Assembly (NCBI GenBank): GCA_049724395.1
Contig: JAUGWO010000103.1
Span: 1-64,000 of the forward strand
Direction: 5' to 3'
Length of the DNA: 64,000 nucleotides
Source: Spongospora subterranea f. sp. subterranea
Taxonomy: Eukaryota > Endomyxa: Phytomyxea > Phytomyxea > Plasmodiophorida
Positions 57,800 to 64,000 of this stretch are shown piece after piece (within the stretch, counting starts at the first letter, position 1; the number at the start of each line of letters is the position of its first letter). The translations under genes and the position numbers were made by a program. A model generated the notes under the pieces. The model made no database searches and was not told the DNA's origin. It worked only from the letters and a program-made list of their open reading frames with translations.

Positions 57800-60060
57800 T
57801 TCTGGTATGCCGCCTTGGGGACCGGCGCTGGACTGGTTTCACCCATTCTTAAGGCGAATGACCCGATGACACGCGACTGGGCGCGTTTCAAAACCAGCTT
57901 CAAGGTTTTTTGTGATCCGGATCGGAGACGAACGGCGGAAATCCGATTGGGACACATCCGACAGGGACGACGTTCAGAATCGACATATTGCTGCCGAGTT
58001 TAGGAAACTTGCGGTGGATACCACATGGAACGATGAGACGAAGGCCGACCGTTACCGAATTGGACTGAACGAGGACGTCAAGGACGATCTGGCCCGGGCA
58101 CCGATGCCGACAAGCTTATAGGGACTAATTCTGACTCGATACGGATCGACAACCGCATAGCAGAGCGTCGACAAGAGTGGGTTGCTAGGGGCGACTTCCG
58201 ATACCGTAAATCAACTGGGAGACAGAAGGTAAGCCAAAGAATCGTGACGCCAGCTATGCAGTCTTACCATTGTTGAATGAAAGCCTCAACACCTAAAGAA
58301 ACCGAGCACTGAATACCCAAACAGATATATAGAGTTCGCCTACGTTCTTGAAAATCCACTGCCGAACACGGTTCCCATTCACCGAGATATCGATTGCGCC
58401 ATAAACTTCAAAGACGACGGCGGAACCTTACCAAACAACGAGTCTACAGTCTTCAGTGTGAAAAAAAAGAAGCCCTGCGCGAATACATTCAGGGCCTGCA
58501 AATGGGATTTTACCGTCATTCCCAGTGTGGAGTCCCGATTGTTTTCACAAGCAAGAACGATCAAAGCTTACGATTTTGCTTGATTACAGGGAACTCAGCA
58601 CCTTAACAAAAACAAGCCCTACTCGCTTCCGGGTTGATTGGTCACATCTTATGGCAACTCGGCGAAGCAACGGTCTTCACGAAGATCGATCTTCGCAGGG
58701 CGTAGAACTTGGTATAAAAAAGGGCGAAGAATGGAAGACCGCTCTCAACTTTCCCTTCGAGTGCATGGTCATGCCCTTCGGGTTAATGAACGCACCGGCT
58801 CATGTCCAACGCCTCATGCACGACACGTTCCAAGACTTAGTGCACCTCGGCGATATCCTTAGCTACTCAAGCTCTGCAGAGTCCCATCAGAGGGACTTTC
58901 TCATGAGTGCTACAATGCTCAAGAGAGGCAAAGTTTTGCGCGAAACTGGAGAAGCGTGTATTTGATTCGAAACAAGTCGACTATTTGATTACAGTATTTC
59001 AACGGATGGCCTGAAGATGGATGCGGAGAAAGTCGGAACGATTGATGTGTGGGTATCCGACAAACCTCAAGGGAATACAATGCTTTTTAAAATTTGCGAA
59101 TTTCTATCGCATCTTCATCGCGAACTACTCATCCATATAGTCATGCCCCTAGTAGCACTAACAAAGAAGGACGCTGTAATCAACTGGGTTCCAGAAACGG
59201 AGGCAGCTTTCCAAAGTTTGAAGAACGCATTCGTATCGGCACCAGTACTCGCTCATTATAATCCGACAGCGCCATGCATTTCCAAACGGATGCGTCTGAT
59301 TTTGTGCTGTTCTTTCACAGCCGGATTAAGACAACCACTTGCACGCAATTGCATTCTACACCCGAAAATTCACCGCGTCAGAGATAAATTACGAAACGCA
59401 TGACAAGGAACTGTTGTCCATAGTGGAGTCGTTCCGTCAATGGCGACATTTACTGTAAGGTAGTTCTTACAAGATTCAAGTTTTAGCGACCACAAGAACC
59501 TTACATTGTTCTCGACCAGCAAGATTCCTCAAGAGAAGGCAAGCCAGATGGTCTATGCTTTTATCCGAATGCGATTACGTCATTATCCACAAAGCGGGAG
59601 CACTTTCCGGGGAACCTGACGCATTATCCAGGAAACCAGAGGTCGAAATCACGCCGGACGATGCCGCAAGGGACGCAACAGAATACTTCCCTCATCGATC
59701 CGCACAGGTGTTTGAAGACGAGATTGCGGTTTTTTGCTGGTCGCGTCCTGGACCATCAACCAATGATCGACAAGATTAGGCCTGATCAGGAAGCATTACG
59801 ATTCGTGCAGAAGAACAAAGCTCAGGGTGTCCCTGAACCGTTCTCACTTGAGCAGAGCATTCTACATCATGGGGAATGGCAGTCGTGCCTGGTTTCGATC
59901 CACAGCTGCAGAATTTACAGTCTCGACATGATTCGCCGCTCGCAAGGCATTTCGGTAAGTCCAAGACGTACGCCAGCATTATCAGAGCAAGCCAAATCGT
60001 ACAGGTTTGATGTCGCCAATGTCTCCATCGAGCAGTCAACGTATCTAATATTCACCTAAT
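57800..60060 (+). mobile_element. Decayed Ty3/gypsy gag-pol
   Basis: Gag-like: DWARFKTSFKVFC at 57880 and EFRKLAVDTTWNDETKADRY with RIGLNEDVKDDLA at about 57985-58095, the typical Ty3 gag helix. RT fragments follow: MGFYRHSQCGVPIVFT, LDYRELSTLTK, KKGEEWKTALNFPFECMVMP with FGLMNAPAHVQRLMHD (58720-58830), and HLGDILSYSSSAESHQ, where the YxDD box has become LGD. RNase H pieces: INWVPETEAAFQSLKNAFVS (about 59180), HDKELLSIVESFRQWRH (about 59400) and SECDYVIIHKAG with EPDALSRKPE (about 59560-59640). Frames change at least six times; protease and integrase are not visible. No LTRs recognised. Confidence 0.9.
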
Positions 60061-60064
60061 ACTA

Positions 60065-61060
60065 GAGTGCATTCGCGTGAGGTTTTTATCATTTCAGGCA
60101 ATATTCCCCCGTCTTTTCTTCCAATCAGAGCAGGTCGTCAGTTTGATTTGCTCCGCTTTCAAAACCATGCCGCTCTGAAGGATGATGTCTTATCAAGCTC
60201 ATCCGGACACCACAGTAACCATTCCCAATTGTGGCCATTTGACCTCCTGAGGTAGGTAATCGTCCACAAGCTACGTATCGATATCGCAATTCCGATGACA
60301 GTTCGTTTCTTGCGGTGAACCAGCTTGCGCGTTCAGGCTAACCGCCCGCGAATCATCATCTCTGGTATTTTACCAGCAGCATCGACAGTTAACCTGATTT
60401 GTCACATATTTTTACATCGGAAAGTGGGCATGGTCCTCTGCCCATGTTGCTACTCACACTTTTTTCTTAATGTCAAACGCATCACCAACTATTAGACCCC
60501 ATTTGTCACTGTTGCTGATGGTAGAGGGAACCCTTTGCGAGACTATAATTGTCTTGATAAATGACTCTGTGCCCAAAGATCATGTCGGGTATCCGATCAC
60601 AGTAGATGGCCGGCAGGCTTGCCGTCAATTCCTGTCAATTGCACTTCATACCTTATCGAGCCTCGTCGCAACTCGCCGTTTACTTATTATCAAATCAACG
60701 ATGCGTCGCTTCCGGCCAACCCTGACGACACAAGAGAGCCCTATCTACCAGCGCAGGCGCATAAAAAATACCAACGATGTCGAAGATATTCGCAATGAAG
60801 TCAGTAAGAGTTTTCGAAAATTCAGTTAAATTGCTTTCGTGATCAGTTGATTTATTCGAATGATCAATGTAAAAAGTTGGCATGGGAATTGCCGTTCCAG
60901 CGACACAAAGTAAAAAGAGAAACTCGACAAAATTCAACGCATCTCCAAATTGTTTAGAGACAACGAAAATTTTTACAGAGATCCCCCCTTAATGACTAGA
61001 TACAAAATGATTATTAGATATGTGCTGCATAGGAAAATAGGCTAACCAGAACTTCTCTGT
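60065..61060. other. No recognised gene
   Basis: Short frames only, including a plus-strand one at 60470-60829 ending in a basic, helical stretch. A minus-strand frame around 60695-60937 starts with a hydrophobic run (FLFLLCVAGTAIPMP) resembling a signal peptide but has no ATG in place. Confidence 0.3.
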
Positions 61061-61071
61061 CTTAGATTACA

Positions 61072-61314
61072 ATGCTGGAAAAAAACATTCACCATAACGT
61101 AGCTCAACTAGCAGCATTGCAGTCAGCTGCTATGGCGTTACATCGACGGGTGGACGTGCTGGACGAGTCATTTCCGCATTCGATGGCTTCCGGTCAATCA
61201 GCTGGCCGATCCGTTCTGCAATCGCAAGTTCCCCTGATTGAGCTTAATTGCGTTCCGGTCGCGCCACCGCCTTCCGTTTCCGGCCAAGGTCCTGTACCTC
61301 TACCCTATTATTAG
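61072..61314 (+). CDS. Small unassigned open frame
   Basis: 80 residues from ATG 61072. The first half is helical (NVAQLAALQSAAMALHRRVD), the second half proline- and valine-rich (PVAPPPSVSGQGPVPLPYY) and ends at a stop. A possible splice acceptor (CTGTCTTAG) lies just upstream at 61065, so it could be the last exon of a plus-strand gene whose upstream exons I could not find. No family recognised. Confidence 0.35.
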   Translation: MLEKNIHHNVAQLAALQSAAMALHRRVDVLDESFPHSMASGQSAGRSVLQSQVPLIELNCVPVAPPPSVSGQGPVPLPYY

Positions 61315-61875
61315 ACACATTCCCCCTATCAGTCCTGCTTCAACTTCACGCATCATAGCTTGAGGCAACTGCCACTGCATTAATAATATTGAATAAATTG
61401 GAATTATAGTACAGACCCTTCAAATTTGAATATCATGCGAGAAAGACGACCAAGAAGACACTCCAGTAAAAAAAAGAAACAAAACAAACAGAGAGTGATG
61501 CCCTGTTGGCTCGCGGCGAGGTGGAACCGGTCGGATGCTGTCCAGAAGTCGTGATTTCTGATATAATGTAATGGGCTCATTCTTCTATAAAACCTTGGTT
61601 CTGTTCCATTGAAAACTTGCGCTGCGAGTGACGCACTCAGACAAGTCTGAGAACGCGCAAATGCACTTCTCGACTTGAAGGACAACGCACCGATTTGCGA
61701 AATAACTACGCCGAGAAATGGTATTTCAGAAAAATGAGCTACTATTAGTAACATCGCTTCTATTCAAATCGACGAGCTGCAGGGACAAAGAAAAAGGAGG
61801 TACTGACCCACCAGTTGAACGCTTCGGCAAACGAACTGATGGATTCGACATTTGCGATAATTGCCACCGTGCGGT

Positions 61876-63240
61876 TCATGGGTCTTGACGTTTGAGAGCT
61901 TGAACTTGTTTGAATTGATGCCTTGCCAGCGTCAGACCACGTCGAGCCCAAAGATCCATGCTCTTGCCGAACACCGGCCAAAGGCGAGCAGGACGAGATG
62001 GTTCCTCACGTAGTGACATCGAGAACAAATGCCAATCGATTTCCTTTACCTGCAGCCACTTCTGCTCATATTCAGCCAGATGCCGACTGATGTTGCGCTC
62101 AAGGAGTGATATATTTTCCTCAAACTCGTCCCTCATCAAAGGATCGACGTAATCCAAAGTTTTCATTGTCACGATCAATCCCGTTAGCTGCGGAATTGAC
62201 TGCATGAGATTGTTGGAGATTGATGTTAAACTCCCGAAAAAGACTACAGACAATTAGTTCCAAACGCTGAAAAAGGAAAACGACGCAACCATACTGAGAT
62301 ATCTTGTGGATAGTCGGTTCGCCAATGAGTTGAGCTTCCAGTTCCCATTTGCAGATGAGACGGCAGCATTCTTCGCAATAATAATGGGAACGAATTACGA
62401 CGGGGATATGAGATGATTGGGGAAGTATGAAGGACAAGCAGCTGGGGCAAAAATTATCGCCACACCTAAATACACAATCAGCGATGAAATAGGTGCCCCA
62501 CTAAGACCGTGCAAGCTAAACAAGCCAACTGAACAAACAAATGACAATGAAATTAATAACCTTGAATAGATAACTTCTATAAAGCATCAAGAAATATAAA
62601 CCAGGGTCATTGATCGAAGCAGCAAGAGAGCTTTCACTCAAGCACAAATTCCTGTTCTTAATTTTAAACACACATACGCTGGACATGGTCGCGCCGCCGA
62701 ACCGAAAAATGGAGAAAGTTTTTTGCGACATGCAGTGCAGGTATTGTTAATTCTAGAATTTCCTGTGGCCCGCGACAAATTCATGAAAGCACGAACAAAC
62801 GGGTTATCGGTAGAAGACGATGATTTTGGCGACAACTGTAAATCAAATATTAAGGAAGGAACGATAGAACCGTGATTGCAACGAAGCGAAAAACCATAAA
62901 GCAAGCTATCGAAGATCTTGATAAAATAAATTTATGCTTGAAACAGAACATAACACCAAAATAATTTGAAAGATACTCTAAACAACGACTTTTCGAGTGC
63001 GAGCATAGCAGATGGAGTATCACATTAGCACGATGAAGTAACACACTATATATATATATATACCATTAATTGGTTCAACAGCTGTAATTGTTGGTTAGAT
63101 TTGAGACGATCGGGATGGCGGTCACGACGTAAAGAGTCGAATTCAACAGTAAGATTACGTGAAACAAGTGCACGGCTGGGTTGCATATTGACCTCGCTCT
63201 GAACGGATGGATGCTGATACGTCGTGGCGACATTCCCCAT
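61876..63240 (-). CDS. FYVE-type zinc-finger protein
   Basis: Exons 63064-63240, 62678-62835, 62295-62465 and 61876-62230 join in frame to 286 residues; introns are 228, 212 and 64 nt. Residues about 87-140 carry four CX2C pairs: CTAC, then RPCPAC (split by an intron), FCPSC and YCEEC, with CGDNFCPSC as in FYVE domains. FYVE domains bind phosphatidylinositol 3-phosphate on endosomes. Here the usual basic R(R/K)HHCR motif is replaced by RPCPAC, so lipid binding is doubtful. The rest (SISNNLMQSIPQLTGLIVTM, then EENISLLERNISRHLAEYEQ) is helical and may be a coiled coil; no further domain is recognised. The last intron's acceptor (GGGAG) was chosen because it keeps the frame; a different acceptor is possible. 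Upstream in-frame sequence before ATG 63240 is ignored. Confidence 0.7.
63045..63062. repeat. TA microsatellite
   Basis: About eight TA units, lying at the 5' end of the first intron of the FYVE-type gene (the donor is GTATAT on the minus strand). Confidence 0.95.
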
Positions 63241-64000
63241 ATTCTATCTGGTCCGGTAAGACCAGCTATCGGCCGTTCATCTATTGGTATAGAGACATCA
63301 GGGTCGACTGACCCGTCTTGCACATTCTGGTGAATACCGTGTTTCCAGACTGTTCCAAATTCCAACTACGCAAAAAACAACTTGCGAAAATGGGTCCCAG
63401 TGCAACCCGTCATATTTGCTCGTCCGTCTCGATTGGAAAAATCATCGGTTTCATCAAAAAAATCTGATTTTTAGATTGATTCACCGCGACAAAGTGCGGC
63501 GCTCAACAGTTTGATATATCTTGACATGTCTTCAATGAAACTTGTATATCTTTCCTCATACGTATCGATATCGGTCCGGCACAGCGAAGCAAATAATGAA
63601 TGAATCTATTGTGAGAATGCGACCACAGGATCATCATACTGTAGTCCTTGATCTTCGTACAATCTTTGGAAGGGCCCAAACTTTGCCCTCACAACCTCGT
63701 CTTTTTTTTCTCCCATCTCGCGACTTTGCTCGATACTTAAAATCTGATGATTTTGTTCCATCAGAAAGTAGCGCCGACAAGTCTGGCTGGAAACAGGTCT
63801 CAAATGTGTGACCATCCGTTGGATTGTTCGCATGGATGTTCTAATTGGCCGAGCCAAGGCTGTACGTTAGGTCAGGCCACAGCCGTTGCCGCTTGTTAAA
63901 TGCTGCACAATCTACCTTAGCACAAGTTCAGTTCTGAATCGAAAAAATATAAAAATAGTCTTGAATTAATGGTAAACCTGCAACAGTGGTTATCGATTGC
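63241..64000. other. No recognised gene at window end
   Basis: Short overlapping frames on both strands (63542-63811 plus; 63606-63857 minus). Neither shows a known motif. Confidence 0.35.

Noticed and set aside
61876-62253. Assignment of the helical C-terminal part of the FYVE-type gene to a VPS54/VPS53-type tethering subunit
   Set aside because: The expected conserved segments are missing, and the frame joins to a FYVE-like zinc finger instead.

Overview
The window is nuclear DNA of a eukaryote. The protein-coding genes are split by very short introns (48-153 nt, mostly 49-67 nt) that follow GT...AG. Joining them restores full-length conserved proteins with consistent phases at every junction. 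The organism cannot be fixed from sequence alone. Short introns, fungal/oomycete-type Ty3/gypsy chromodomain elements, a pogo element, a Crinkler-type NTPase fragment and IFI6/IFI27-like small membrane proteins together suggest an early-diverging fungus or fungus-like protist; this is inference.

Layout. 1-3.3 kb: broken Crinkler-like NTPase between 140-bp inverted repeats, then a 29-bp minisatellite of about 47 copies. 3.3-13.3 kb: a triplicated segment with three minus-strand IFI6/IFI27-like genes. 13.35-14.5 kb: carbonyl-reductase-type SDR (5 exons). 15-19.4 kb: hairpins and a decayed Ty3/gypsy pol. 20-22 kb: large foldback repeats. 24-25.5 kb: CYP26-like cytochrome P450 (3 exons, minus). 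26-27.4 kb: glutamine synthetase (5 exons). 27.46-29.27 kb: pogo-type DNA transposon with exact TIRs and TA duplications. 29.9-31.3 kb: eIF5 (2 exons). 32.4-38.5 kb: copia, Harbinger and chromodomain-gypsy remnants around a 7-exon gene for a secreted 729-aa cysteine-rich repeat protein that I do not recognise. 38.6-39.4 kb: bHLH-like factor. 42.8-43.4 kb: rRNA-processing factor EFG1. 44-45.6 kb: gypsy pieces in inverted orientation. 46.3-48.3 kb: 24-copy 84-bp satellite. 48.4-50.4 kb: dynamin-family GTPase, with a broken inverted copy of part of it at 51.2 kb. 53.0-57.1 kb: MCM7 (12 exons, minus). 57.8-60.1 kb: decayed gypsy gag-pol. 61.9-63.2 kb: small FYVE-type zinc-finger protein (4 exons, minus).

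The intact genes are unrelated housekeeping or cellular functions (replication licensing, translation initiation, nitrogen assimilation, ribosome biogenesis, membrane fission, endosomal lipid signalling) and do not form a pathway. The accessory sequence is dominated by decayed transposons and by local inverted duplications.

The most interesting find is the 729-aa secreted protein at 33092-35603. It carries three ~100-residue modules with an exactly kept spacing, C-x4-C-x6-[FW]-x3-W-G-x7-F-x4-C, plus a degenerate N-terminal one, and two tandemly duplicated 219-nt exons separated by 49-nt introns.
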